DNA of 64,000 nt from Prosthecochloris sp. (GTDB lineage Bacteria > Bacteroidota > Chlorobiia > Chlorobiales > Chlorobiaceae): contig JADMLA020000021.1 in NCBI GenBank assembly GCA_015482705.2, positions 62,001 through 126,000 on the forward strand, written 5' to 3'. Positions 34,185-43,449 of the stretch are shown in pieces; position 1 is the stretch's first letter; each line of letters begins with the position of its first letter. The notes under the pieces are model-generated. The model was not told the DNA's origin. It did no database searches and saw only the letters and a program-made list of their open reading frames with translations. Both the position numbers and the translations under genes were made by a program.

Positions 34185-35474
34185 TCAAGCGTTCATATAC
34201 TTGAAGAACTCCTTGTTGTCCTTTGTCTCAACGATCTTTTCACGCATGAACTCCATGCACTCGATCGGATTCTTGTCAGCAAGGTATTTTCGCAACAGCC
34301 ATGTCCTCGAGAGTTCTTCCTGAGAAAAAAGCAGCTCCTCTTTCCTGGTACCTGAACGTAATATATCTATAGCCGGGAAAATTCGACGCTCCGAGAGACG
34401 CCTGTCAAGAACCAGCTCCATGTTACCCGTTCCCTTGAATTCCTCGAAAATGACATCATCCATCCTCGAACCGGTATCGACAAGAGCAGTCGCGATGATG
34501 GTGAGGCTCCCCCCTTCTTCGATATTCCTTGCCGCACCGAAAAATCTTTTCGGCTTAGTCAGCGCATTTGCATCGATCCCACCCGAAAGGATTTTGCCCG
34601 AATGAGGTATAATGGTGTTATGAGCCCTTGCAAGGCGTGTTATCGAGTCAAGCAGTATAACAACATCAGTCCCGACTTCTACAAGACGCTTTGCCTTTTC
34701 GAGCACCATATCGGCAACTTGCACATGGCGCTCGGGGTCTTCGTCAAAGGTGGAGCTCACCACTTCTGCCGGAACACTTCTTTCCATATCGGTAACCTCT
34801 TCAGGACGCTCGTCGATAAGCAGAACGATAAGATAAACCTCGGGATGGTTTTTGATAATTGCATTCGCAACCGTCTGTAACAGCATAGTCTTACCAGTCT
34901 TGGGCTGTGCGACGATCAATCCTCTCTGCCCTTTCCCGATAGGAGTAAAAATATCCATAATTCTTCCGCAATATTCGTTCTGCGTAGTCTCGAGCCTCAG
35001 ACGTTCGCGCGGAAACAGCGGTGTAAGATTATCGAAAAACGGCCGTTCTCTTGTAATCTCGGGATCCTTGCCGTCAATCGTATTGATTTTCAACAGTGCA
35101 AAAAACCTTTCGCCTTCTTTCGGAGCGCGAACCTGACCGGACACGGTATCGCCGGTCCTCATATTGAAACGCTTGATCTGGGAAGGAGAAACATAAATAT
35201 CATCGGGAGATGACAAATAGTTGTAATTGGCCGAACGAAGAAAACCATACCCTTCCGGAATGACCTGGAGCACCCCGGTATTGACCATCACCTGACCGTT
35301 TTCCGCACTACTTCCTTTCTGAGACTGCGCCTCGATGATTTTATATATCAATTCTTCCTTTCGTAATCCTGCTGTAACAACACCTATCTCTTTAGCTAAA
35401 GCATTCAACTCATGAACCTTCTTTTTCTGGAGCATGTTGATGTCCAGACCTTTAGTAACTGAATTGTTCGACAT
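34185..35474 (-). CDS. rho: Transcription termination factor Rho
   Basis: The complete 429-residue protein has the N-terminal helical domain (KKVHELNALAKEIGV), an OB-fold RNA-binding domain (YGFLRSANYNYLSSPDDIYVS) and the ATPase with Walker A QPKTGKT and Walker B VVILLDSITRLAR. It is the hexameric helicase that ends transcription at Rho-dependent sites. A 381-bp leader separates it from folC. The start ATG has no close Shine-Dalgarno, and AAGAGATG lies 11 bases upstream. Confidence 0.95.
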   Translation of the reverse strand: MSNNSVTKGLDINMLQKKKVHELNALAKEIGVVTAGLRKEELIYKIIEAQSQKGSSAENGQVMVNTGVLQVIPEGYGFLRSANYNYLSSPDDIYVSPSQIKRFNMRTGDTVSGQVRAPKEGERFFALLKINTIDGKDPEITRERPFFDNLTPLFPRERLRLETTQNEYCGRIMDIFTPIGKGQRGLIVAQPKTGKTMLLQTVANAIIKNHPEVYLIVLLIDERPEEVTDMERSVPAEVVSSTFDEDPERHVQVADMVLEKAKRLVEVGTDVVILLDSITRLARAHNTIIPHSGKILSGGIDANALTKPKRFFGAARNIEEGGSLTIIATALVDTGSRMDDVIFEEFKGTGNMELVLDRRLSERRIFPAIDILRSGTRKEELLFSQEELSRTWLLRKYLADKNPIECMEFMREKIVETKDNKEFFKYMNA

Positions 35475-35855
35475 TATTATTTATTCATCTCTTATTATGG
35501 TTACAAAAACACAAGATTTGTCCGAAGCGGATAGAGGTACCGGAATAAAAGCCGGATATTAACCATGTAAACCATGCAAAAAAAAAGTGGTACTCATGGA
35601 ATAAAAAGCGCTGCGATGTGCTATAACAGCCTGAAAAGAAGCTATAAACGGAAGTTGTAACGTTGAAAATAGGCCTTGGTGTATTTCTGACTCATGTGAT
35701 GGCCGCAACCTTGAAAACGGAAGCATGATAGATGGAGCATGAAACTATTATTTTAAATATACAACTTTTCCTGAATCCTGAAAAAAGCAGCCCGCATGAC
35801 TTTTCAGGTGACAAAAAGCGACCTCATGAATATCAAGCCACACCTTACAGGCACT
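35475..35855. other. 381-bp gap upstream of rho
   Basis: No protein frame is convincing. On the minus strand it holds duplicated ATGGTT boxes and a CCGG...CCGG imperfect hairpin about 65 to 95 bases before rho, probably its leader. In other bacteria rho is autoregulated through its leader, but nothing here proves it. The rest (35640-35780) is AT-rich and unremarkable. Confidence 0.4.
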
Positions 35856-37127
35856 TCAACAGCCCATTAGTCCCAAAACCTCTCCCGCCAAATAAAATGA
35901 GCCGGTAATCAGAACAAGATCATCTTTTTCTACCGTACATTCGATAATATCCAATGCCTCACGAACCGTTGCGGCAACGGTCACCTCAGCCCCTTCTTCT
36001 CTGCACAAATCACCTAGCTCGGCAGCCGTCATTCCCCTTTCAGTAAGAAGATCGACGGTTATAATATGCGATGTCATCGTTTTCAGGTGCCGGACAATCC
36101 GTCCAGCCTCCTTGTCACGAACCAGTCCCAACAAAACAACGACATTACGGTAAGCCCCACGCATTGCGCATAAGGTATGAACACTTTTTTCGACTCCTGC
36201 AGGATTATGCGAAACATCGAGCAGTACGTCGGGTTGTCTTGATATACGTTCAAGCCTTGCCCTGTAACCGAATCGCCGCATCGACAACAATCCCTGCCTG
36301 ATTGCAGATTCATCCATTCCGATCTCGCTGGCCGCCAAAACGGCAAGCGAAAGATTGGATGCATGAAAATCACCAGTCACCGGAGCCACAAGGTTCTTCA
36401 TACTCAGCCCGGGAGCTTCGAGAGAAAATTCGAGCGTTCCTACACCGGCACCATGTACAATGCATTCTGCCGATTCCTGAAGCACCCTCACTCTTGCGCC
36501 GACAGCATCGGCACGATCAAGAATTATCTCAAGCGCCTCAGGGTCCTCCACAGCTGTGTAAACGCTTGCTCCTTTTTTGATGATAGCGGCTTTTTCAGCC
36601 GCTATTTCACCAATCGTATCACCAAGCCAGATGGTATGATCCTCACTTATGCTCGGTATGATGACATGATCGGGGTCAACCACATTCGTGGCATCCAGCC
36701 TGCCGCCCATCCCGGTTTCAATAACCGAGATTTCCGCCTGCATCTCACAGAAATACATGAATGCAATTGCTGTGGTAGCCTCGAAAAACGTCGCATTTCC
36801 CTCGGTAACGGTGCTTTCGAGTACCGAGCAATATTCTGCGACCCGCGATTCTGATATCATATCACCATTGATGCGGATACGTTCGGTATACGAGAGAAGA
36901 TGGGGTGAGGTATACAGCCCGGTTCTATATCCACCCGCACAGCATATTGCCGCCAATGAACTGGCTACCGCTCCTTTTCCGTTAGTACCGGCTATATGAA
37001 CAACCTGCCCAAGGCGCCTCTGCGGCTCACCGACCGCATCTAACAGCTTAAGCACCCTTTCCAGACCGGGCTTCATGCCGAACCGATGAAGAGGAAAAAG
37101 AAAATCAATTGCATCCTGGTACTTCAC
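35856..37127 (-). CDS. folC: Folylpolyglutamate/dihydrofolate synthase
   Basis: The 423-residue Mur-ligase-type enzyme has the P-loop VHIAGTNGKGAVASS, the metal-binding loop YTSPHLLSYTERIRI, and a C-terminal glutamate-ligase domain. It adds glutamate to dihydropteroate or folate using ATP. One in-frame stop precedes rho by 381 bp, and ruvA starts 35 bp upstream. Confidence 0.93.
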   Translation of the reverse strand: MKYQDAIDFLFPLHRFGMKPGLERVLKLLDAVGEPQRRLGQVVHIAGTNGKGAVASSLAAICCAGGYRTGLYTSPHLLSYTERIRINGDMISESRVAEYCSVLESTVTEGNATFFEATTAIAFMYFCEMQAEISVIETGMGGRLDATNVVDPDHVIIPSISEDHTIWLGDTIGEIAAEKAAIIKKGASVYTAVEDPEALEIILDRADAVGARVRVLQESAECIVHGAGVGTLEFSLEAPGLSMKNLVAPVTGDFHASNLSLAVLAASEIGMDESAIRQGLLSMRRFGYRARLERISRQPDVLLDVSHNPAGVEKSVHTLCAMRGAYRNVVVLLGLVRDKEAGRIVRHLKTMTSHIITVDLLTERGMTAAELGDLCREEGAEVTVAATVREALDIIECTVEKDDLVLITGSFYLAGEVLGLMGC

Positions 37128-37162
37128 TCACTCTACCCTCATATGATTCTATGAAAAGCCGA

Positions 37163-37765
37163 TTAAGGAGTTCGAATGGCAAGTAATGACTCTCTGACCA
37201 GATCCTCGACTTGTGGATTTTCAAGATGCACCTGTGACTCGATAACCGCCTTCAAAGCGACAGTTTTTGAAAAACCGAGCGTCAACAAAGCGTTCAGAGC
37301 ATCGTCTCGCACGGAATTTTTCGATAGAGCTGATGATGGTTTCGCCCCCCCCGACGGCCGGAGCTTGAGTATTCTGTCCCGCAGTTCAAGAACAATTCTC
37401 GCCGCAGTTTTTTTCCCGACTCCAGAAATCTCAAAAAGTCTTTCCGGCATGTTCGAAACGATTGCTTCCTGTATCTCCAGAACCTGCAATCCGGAAAGAA
37501 TAGCGAGCGCAAGCTTTGGTCCAACACCAGAAATAGAGAGCAGTAGCCTGAAAAGCTGACGCTCTTCCTCATCAAAAAAACCATAAAGCTGCATCAGGTC
37601 TTCTTTGACGTGTAGATGCGCCAAGACCCGCACAGTCTCCCCCGGCTCAGGAAGCTGATGATACGTGGCTGAAGAAATAAGCAAACGATACCCTACACCG
37701 GCAACATCGACAACCATCTCGTCCGGTAAAGCTTCAACCAACTCTCCACGAAAATATGCAAACAT
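37163..37765 (-). CDS. ruvA: Holliday junction branch migration protein RuvA
   Basis: At 200 residues, three domains are visible: the N-terminal OB fold (MFAYFRGELVEALPDEMVVDV), the helix-hairpin-helix domain (LLSISGVGPKLALAIL; ISGVGKKTAARIVLELRD), and the C-terminal RuvB-binding helix bundle (RDDALNALLTLGFSK). It forms the tetramer that binds Holliday junctions. ruvB is not in the window. Confidence 0.95.
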   Translation of the reverse strand: MFAYFRGELVEALPDEMVVDVAGVGYRLLISSATYHQLPEPGETVRVLAHLHVKEDLMQLYGFFDEEERQLFRLLLSISGVGPKLALAILSGLQVLEIQEAIVSNMPERLFEISGVGKKTAARIVLELRDRILKLRPSGGAKPSSALSKNSVRDDALNALLTLGFSKTVALKAVIESQVHLENPQVEDLVRESLLAIRTP

Positions 37766-37873
37766 TAAAGTATCTATGGATCCGGTGATTCTTCCGACTT
37801 ATTCAAAGGCACGGAACGTTACCGGATAGCATAATAGAAGAATGACAATGCACAAAAAGAGGGGGCAAAAAAA

Positions 37874-38149
37874 CTACTCTGCCGTCATATATTTGTTGAG
37901 CATCCTCGAAAGCTGTGATTTTTTCCTCGATGCTTTGTTAGGGTGAATATAGCGCTTCACACCCAGCCTGTCAAGTTTCTGAACAGCCGAACGATATGCA
38001 GATTCAACCTCGCTCTTGTCGGCATTGGTATCTATCAGCTTTTGGACATTCTTTACAAGCACCTTCAGCTCTTTTTTTCTTGCCCTGTTTCTTTCGTTGC
38101 GCCGTGCAGACTGACGGAGCCTTTTTTCAGCTGACTTGTGTAATGGCAT
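37874..38149 (-). CDS. rpsT: Ribosomal protein bS20
   Basis: The 91-residue basic protein matches bS20: SAEKRLRQSARRNERNRARK near the N-terminus, then KRYIHPNKASRKKSQLSRMLN. It binds 16S rRNA. No terminator hairpin was found in the 108-bp gap before ruvA. Confidence 0.95.
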   Translation of the reverse strand: MPLHKSAEKRLRQSARRNERNRARKKELKVLVKNVQKLIDTNADKSEVESAYRSAVQKLDRLGVKRYIHPNKASRKKSQLSRMLNKYMTAE

Positions 38150-38303
38150 AAAACGTAACTTTTATAGTAATAGCTAATATTGCGATATCGGGCTGCATCG
38201 AACAGTGTTGCCTGACTGCAAATTCATTTGCTGCAAGACAGTTTTATCAGTTCCCAGAAGCCCTTGCATCAAAAACCTGGATAAAAGGCCTTAAATATAT
38301 AAA

Positions 38304-38325
38304 AGCGTTTTCTTATTCCAAAACG
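38304..38325 (-). terminator. Weak hairpin at the end of the 70-residue frame
   Basis: On the minus strand CGTTTT and AAAACG flank GGAATAAG, which includes the TAA stop, followed by CTTTTATAT. It looks like an intrinsic terminator and supports transcription of the small frame, but the stem is only six A/T-rich pairs. Confidence 0.35.
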
Positions 38326-38525
38326 TGAAATTCCGATTTCGGTATTTTCAAATCAGGAACCCGCACACACCTTACCGGCACCTCCACATAATTCATTCTA
38401 CCGCGACCCGCCTCTCCCTTAATCCGCCTGACAAACCGACCGGCATACACATCAAATTCATGGAGGCCCTCTACGTTCAAAGACTTTTCACTATATTGCC
38501 TCAGTTCCGCTGTCAAACACTTCAT
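38313..38525 (-). CDS. Unrecognised 70-residue protein divergent from the mutase gene
   Basis: I do not recognise the product. The frame starts at ATG 38525 (a GTG at 38531 is also in frame) and reads MKCLTAELRQYSEKSLNVEG onwards, basic and mixed, ending SEFHVLE. It fills the otherwise empty gap between rpsT and the mutase, and codon usage looks coding. There is no clear Shine-Dalgarno, and the frame may be a chance opening or a restricted gene. A hairpin overlaps its stop. Confidence 0.4.
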   Translation of the reverse strand: MKCLTAELRQYSEKSLNVEGLHEFDVYAGRFVRRIKGEAGRGRMNYVEVPVRCVRVPDLKIPKSEFHVLE

Positions 38526-38587
38526 GCGCACTCAGCATATCAACATCTATTGAAAAAATATCCAATCCAAACAAAGATTCAACCCTC

Positions 38588-40009
38588 ATGAGCTTAATGA
38601 TAAGCGTATCGGGTATCAGGGGCATCGTCGGAGAAAGCCTTTCGCCAGAAAACCTTGTAGCTTTTTCACAAGCGTTTGCAACGCTGCTGCATGGACAGGG
38701 ACAAAAAAACGAAACAGGAGAAAATTTCATTCCGAAAGTCGTTATCGGCAGGGATACCCGTCCAACCGGAGATGCTATAGCAACACTTGTCGGCAGTACA
38801 ATGACTCTGTGTGGTTGCAATGTTATCGATCTTGGCATAGCAACCACGCCGACCGTTGAAATCGCCACTGCTGCGGAACAGGCTGATGGCGGCATTATCG
38901 TTACAGCTTCACATAATCCGGTTGAATGGAACGCTTTGAAACTGCTCGACAGGAAGGGAGAATTCCTCGATGAAAGTGCCGTTCAACAGTTGCTCGATAT
39001 TTTCGGAGAAAAAAAGTTCACACTTGCCGACTGGAAACATGTTGGCACCCTGGAACAAAAGCACGATTATGACGGAGAGCATATCAGGAGAATCCTGTCA
39101 CTCCCCTGTATCGACAGGGATACAATCGCGGCGCAACGTTTCAGAGTTCTGATAGATGCGGTTGAAGGAGCCGGGTCATCGATCGTCCCTGAACTATGCC
39201 GGCAGCTGGGGGTAGAAGAGATCGAAACAATATCATGCAACGGAACCGGCATCTTTCCCAGAAACCCCGAACCTCTTGCAGAGAATCTTGTCGAAACCGT
39301 CGATTGCTTGAAGAAAAAGCAGTGCGATTTTGCCATAGTTGTCGATCCCGACGTCGACCGGTTAGCGCTGATTTGTGAAGATGGGGCTCTTTTCGGTGAA
39401 GAATACTCGCTGGTAGCCTGCGCTGACTTTTATCTGCAGCACAAACAGGGCGATATAGTGAACAACCTTTCAAGCACCAGGGCACTTCGGGATATAGCGA
39501 AAAAACACGGACAAACGTGCTACAGCTCCAAGGTGGGAGAAGCGAACGTTGTGACGTTGATGAAAAAACGGAAAGCGGTAATCGGTGGAGAAGGCAATGG
39601 AGGAATCATTCTTCCCGAACTGCATTACGGGAGAGATGCGCTAGTAGGCATAGCCCTCATACTCCAGGCATTGGCCGAGTGGCGAGAAAAAGATTCCGCA
39701 AACCGCACAATTTCCGGTTTCAGAAAACAATACCCGGATTATTTTATGGCGAAACAAAAGGTCCGGCTCTCTGACAAACCGGAAAACCTCCAGGACCAGT
39801 TATTGACGATTGCATCAGCATTCCCTGAAGCATCAATCAATACAGAGGACGGTATGAAACTTGATTTTCCTGAAGAGTGGGTACACATAAGACCCTCAAA
39901 CACTGAACCGATACTAAGAATATACACTGAAGCCAAAAGCATGGAACGGGCGGAAAAGCTGGCAGAAACATTCATCCGGGAGATCGGATCGAAGATCGAT
40001 ACATTGTGA
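38588..40009 (+). CDS. Phosphoglucosamine/phosphohexose mutase
   Basis: A complete 473-residue alpha-D-phosphohexomutase with active-site Ser108 (TASHNP), the Mg site DPDVDRL near residue 253, the sugar loop GEGNGG, and the phosphate loop RPSNTEPILRIYTE. Bacterial GlmM has GEQSGH in the sugar loop, and GEGNGG is closer to archaeal phosphoglucosamine mutases, so the exact substrate (GlcN, Man or Glc phosphate) is uncertain. It would feed UDP-sugar synthesis with the GlmU-like protein at 48516. Confidence 0.88.
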   Translation: MSLMISVSGIRGIVGESLSPENLVAFSQAFATLLHGQGQKNETGENFIPKVVIGRDTRPTGDAIATLVGSTMTLCGCNVIDLGIATTPTVEIATAAEQADGGIIVTASHNPVEWNALKLLDRKGEFLDESAVQQLLDIFGEKKFTLADWKHVGTLEQKHDYDGEHIRRILSLPCIDRDTIAAQRFRVLIDAVEGAGSSIVPELCRQLGVEEIETISCNGTGIFPRNPEPLAENLVETVDCLKKKQCDFAIVVDPDVDRLALICEDGALFGEEYSLVACADFYLQHKQGDIVNNLSSTRALRDIAKKHGQTCYSSKVGEANVVTLMKKRKAVIGGEGNGGIILPELHYGRDALVGIALILQALAEWREKDSANRTISGFRKQYPDYFMAKQKVRLSDKPENLQDQLLTIASAFPEASINTEDGMKLDFPEEWVHIRPSNTEPILRIYTEAKSMERAEKLAETFIREIGSKIDTL

Positions 40010-40028
40010 CAGCACAAGAACAGATTCT

Positions 40029-41858
40029 ATGATGAACGACGAGAAAGGCACGAAAAAAGGATTTCAGCAACAAACAGACGAACTGCTTTCGAGCGGCGGG
40101 AAGAAATCCAATGACCGTTACATCATCTCACGACTCTTTTCATACGTCAAGCCCTACAAGGGACTGCTTTCCTGGGCAATCGTCATAACCCTTGCAGGTT
40201 CGGTTCTGGGTCCCTTGAGACCGTATATCACCAAGTTGGCCATCGACGACTACATCGCTCAAGGCAACATCAACGGGCTCGCATTAATAAGCCTCGTGCT
40301 ATTGGGAATTATACTCCTGGATGGCCTGAAGCAATATGTAGCGACCTTTCTCACGCAGCTTATCGGTCAGAAAGCCGTTCTCAACCTGAGAATGGATATT
40401 TTTCGGCACCTGCAGAAACTTTCCATCAGATTCTACGACCGAAATCCGGCTGGCAGGCTTATCACAAGGGCAACCAACGACGTCGAAGCACTCAATGAAA
40501 TGCTTTCGAGCGGTGTCGTTACGATCATCGGCGACATTATGCAGCTTTTGTTCATCGTTCTTCTCATGTTCTTCATCGATTGGGAGTTGACACTGATCGT
40601 TTTAAGCATTCTCCCCTTGATGATCTATGCTACGCTCACCTTCAAAAGCAAAGTGCGAAAAGCATTTCAGGACGTGAGGGGACACCTCGCCAGACTCAAT
40701 TCTTTCTTTCAGGAACATGTTTCGGGCATCAATATCGTCCAGCTTTTCGACCGGGGAGAAAGCGAATACAAGAAACATGCTTCAATCAACAAGGAATACC
40801 GGAACGCCAACATCAAAACCGTTTATTACTTCTCGGTATACTACCCGCTTATCGAACTGCTCAGTTCCGTAGCAGCTGGACTTGTGATCTGGTATAGCGG
40901 GGTACGCATGCTGAAAGGAGACATCACTCTTGGAATCGTCATCTCTTTTGTGCAATACATCTGGCTCTTTTTTCGTCCTCTTCAACATCTTTCCGACCGG
41001 TTCAATATTCTTCAGACGGCACTCGCAAGCTCAGACCGCATTTTCAGGCTCCTCGAAGAACAGGACACGGCTAAAGAACCCGAAAATCCCAAAACAATCG
41101 AGTCTTTTCGGGATGAAATCGCCTTTACGAACGTCTGGTTTGCCTACAACAACGACAACTGGATACTCAAAAACATCTCTTTCAAGGTAAAACGTGGAGA
41201 AAAAATAGCCATTGTGGGCTCGACAGGAAGTGGAAAAACCACCATCATCAATGTTCTTTCGAAACTGTATGATCAACGAAAAGGCTCGATTACCATTGAC
41301 GGCATCGAACTGTCACGAATACCGGAACAATCACTTCGAAAGATAGTCGGCGTCGTCATGCAAGACGTGTTTCTTTTTTCAGGGACCATCAGGGAAAATC
41401 TCTCGTTCGGCAACCCTCGAGCTTCCGATGAAGAAATCCGCAACGCAGCAAAAACCGTCGGTGCCGATCGTTTCATTGAAAAACTTCCGGGTGGTTACGA
41501 GTATCGGGTCAACGAAAACGGATCGGGACTTTCGGCTGGCCAGAAACAGCTCATCGCGTTTGTTCGAGCCTTACTGTACAATCCGGAGATACTTGTCCTC
41601 GATGAGGCGACCAGCTCGGTTGATACCGACACTGAACAGCTTATAGAAGCTGCGACCGCTAACCTGATGAAAAACCGCACATCGATCATCATTGCACACC
41701 GCCTTTCGACAGTACAGCATGCCGACAGGATTATCGTCATGCACAAAGGCACCATCAAGGAGAGTGGTTCCCATCAGCAACTGCTTGCAAAAAAAGGGCT
41801 CTATTACAAGCTCTACCTCCTGCAGCACCCTGAAAAGATACACCTGCAGACAGGGTAA
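40029..41858 (+). CDS. ABC exporter with fused membrane and ATPase domains (MsbA-like)
   Basis: The 609-residue half-transporter has six membrane helices (about residues 35-330) and an ATPase with Walker A GSTGSGKTT, signature LSAGQKQ and Walker B ILVLDEATSSVD. It dimerises to export lipids or drugs; MsbA-like flipping of lipid A is possible but the family is broad. The start is ATG ATG at 40029/40032. It converges on the LolC-type permease gene. Confidence 0.9.
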   Translation: MMNDEKGTKKGFQQQTDELLSSGGKKSNDRYIISRLFSYVKPYKGLLSWAIVITLAGSVLGPLRPYITKLAIDDYIAQGNINGLALISLVLLGIILLDGLKQYVATFLTQLIGQKAVLNLRMDIFRHLQKLSIRFYDRNPAGRLITRATNDVEALNEMLSSGVVTIIGDIMQLLFIVLLMFFIDWELTLIVLSILPLMIYATLTFKSKVRKAFQDVRGHLARLNSFFQEHVSGINIVQLFDRGESEYKKHASINKEYRNANIKTVYYFSVYYPLIELLSSVAAGLVIWYSGVRMLKGDITLGIVISFVQYIWLFFRPLQHLSDRFNILQTALASSDRIFRLLEEQDTAKEPENPKTIESFRDEIAFTNVWFAYNNDNWILKNISFKVKRGEKIAIVGSTGSGKTTIINVLSKLYDQRKGSITIDGIELSRIPEQSLRKIVGVVMQDVFLFSGTIRENLSFGNPRASDEEIRNAAKTVGADRFIEKLPGGYEYRVNENGSGLSAGQKQLIAFVRALLYNPEILVLDEATSSVDTDTEQLIEAATANLMKNRTSIIIAHRLSTVQHADRIIVMHKGTIKESGSHQQLLAKKGLYYKLYLLQHPEKIHLQTG

Positions 41859-41988
41859 TATTCTGTGGAGTGTTGTTTTTTTGAGCTGTTGAGAGGTGAT
41901 TGCGTGTATAGTGTATACAAAGCACACGAGGATTTCGAGTACCGCCTAATGAAGTAATCAGGTTGCGCAACAGATGTATAGAGGCGTT

Positions 41989-43257
41989 CTAGAGGCTGCT
42001 GTCGCGCAGCACCTCAACCGGCTCGAGTTTTGCCGCTCGTGTGGAAGGAATAGTCGCGGCGATGGTACTGATAAAAACCGTCGACAACATCACGAACAAA
42101 AAGTACAGGGGATTCCACGACATGCTGAAACCGGTTTTGGTAAGCGGCCCCTGAGATGTTTCAACCGGAATATGAGCAAGCAGATTGATCGAACCCGTTG
42201 CCATCACACCGCCGGCAAGAGTTCCGGCAAAACCGACCAAAAAACCTTCGAGAATGAACATTCCCACAAGCGATCCTGCTGAAAATCCGTATGACTTCAT
42301 AATCGCTATGTCACGGCTTTTTTCAAAAACCGTCGTCACCAGAATATTCGCCACGCTGAAACCGGAAACCACTCCGACAAAAGCGACAAGAGAAAAAACA
42401 ATGAAACCTATACGATTGAAGAGAGAGAGAACACTGGCATTATCTTCCTGCCATGTGACACAGTTATAACCAGTAACCCGCTCAAGAACCCCTGCAAGCA
42501 ACTCATTGGCAAGAGGATCCACTACCTTGACCCCTATCCCTGAAACCTTGTCAGCAGGAAGATTTTCAAGGATTTGGCCAAACTTGAGCGACACAAAAAC
42601 CGTATTGTCGATAGCGTTCACACCTGAGAAAAAAATACCAGCCACCTTACACTGCCGCGCAGGGCCGGATGCCGGCACAAGAGACACTTCATCATGCAGC
42701 TCCAGCCCCATATCCATCGCCACCGTTCTTCCAACGAGTAAAGCATTGGGGGTTGTTTCAAAAAACACAAGATCTCCAGCCGTCAGTTTGTCCTCGATAC
42801 CACTGATCGCATTTTCCCGCTCTATCACAACGCCTTTCGTGGATATCGGCTGATTCTTATTGCCTTTTATCACAATCACCCTGGACTCGACATAAGGTGA
42901 TACGGCAACAACCTCTCCGGCATACTGCTTTGAATCGAGAACCTCGAGCACCTGCCGATAATTGCGCACTTCGTCACGTTCTTCTTTTTGTATATTTTCA
43001 TCGACAAAAGCAAGACGAAGCGTCTCTCTATCGCTCAGAAGATCGACCGGTAGAGACTCGATGGGACGACCTTCGATCGTTATATGCGGAGCAATATCGA
43101 CAATCGTTGCAACAAAAGAATCCAGAAGTCCTCTCGTCAATGAAATTGTCGTAATCAGAACCATGGTACTGACTGCAACACCAGCTATTGTTGTCATGGA
43201 CTGTCTTTTCCGTCCGAAAAGGTGGCGTAGCGCTATGGAAAAAAGAGTCCTGACCAT
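41989..43257 (-). CDS. ABC transporter permease, LolC/LolE or MacB-like
   Basis: The 422-residue protein has one N-terminal helix, a large periplasmic domain (about 50-280) and three C-terminal helices, with the FtsX/MacB signature and KLEPVEVLRDSSL at the end. It likely extracts lipoproteins or substrates with an ATPase that is not in the window. I start at ATG 43257 (MVRTLFSIALRHL) because the longer frame begins with TTG. Confidence 0.85.
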   Translation of the reverse strand: MVRTLFSIALRHLFGRKRQSMTTIAGVAVSTMVLITTISLTRGLLDSFVATIVDIAPHITIEGRPIESLPVDLLSDRETLRLAFVDENIQKEERDEVRNYRQVLEVLDSKQYAGEVVAVSPYVESRVIVIKGNKNQPISTKGVVIERENAISGIEDKLTAGDLVFFETTPNALLVGRTVAMDMGLELHDEVSLVPASGPARQCKVAGIFFSGVNAIDNTVFVSLKFGQILENLPADKVSGIGVKVVDPLANELLAGVLERVTGYNCVTWQEDNASVLSLFNRIGFIVFSLVAFVGVVSGFSVANILVTTVFEKSRDIAIMKSYGFSAGSLVGMFILEGFLVGFAGTLAGGVMATGSINLLAHIPVETSQGPLTKTGFSMSWNPLYFLFVMLSTVFISTIAATIPSTRAAKLEPVEVLRDSSL

Positions 43258-43352
43258 GGTTCGCGATAAAATAAATACTGGCAAAAAAACTCGTGGCAAA
43301 CACTGACCGCAAGTGGCTTATTTTTTTAAAAATATCGTTATTTAAGCATTGG

Positions 43353-43381
43353 TTGAAACGCTTGATTTAGGGATATATTAT
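43353..43381 (+). promoter_or_regulatory. Promoter for fni operon
   Basis: TTGAAA (43353-43358) and TATTAT (43376-43381) are separated by exactly 17 bases. The expected start is near 43388, about 60 bases before the fni ATG. It likely drives fni, the polyprenyl synthase and dprA. Confidence 0.6.
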
Positions 43382-43449
43382 TACATTGTAAGTTATACAT
43401 TTTGCACGGTGCGGACACAAACAAACCGTTTTCATTACCGGAAAAGAAG

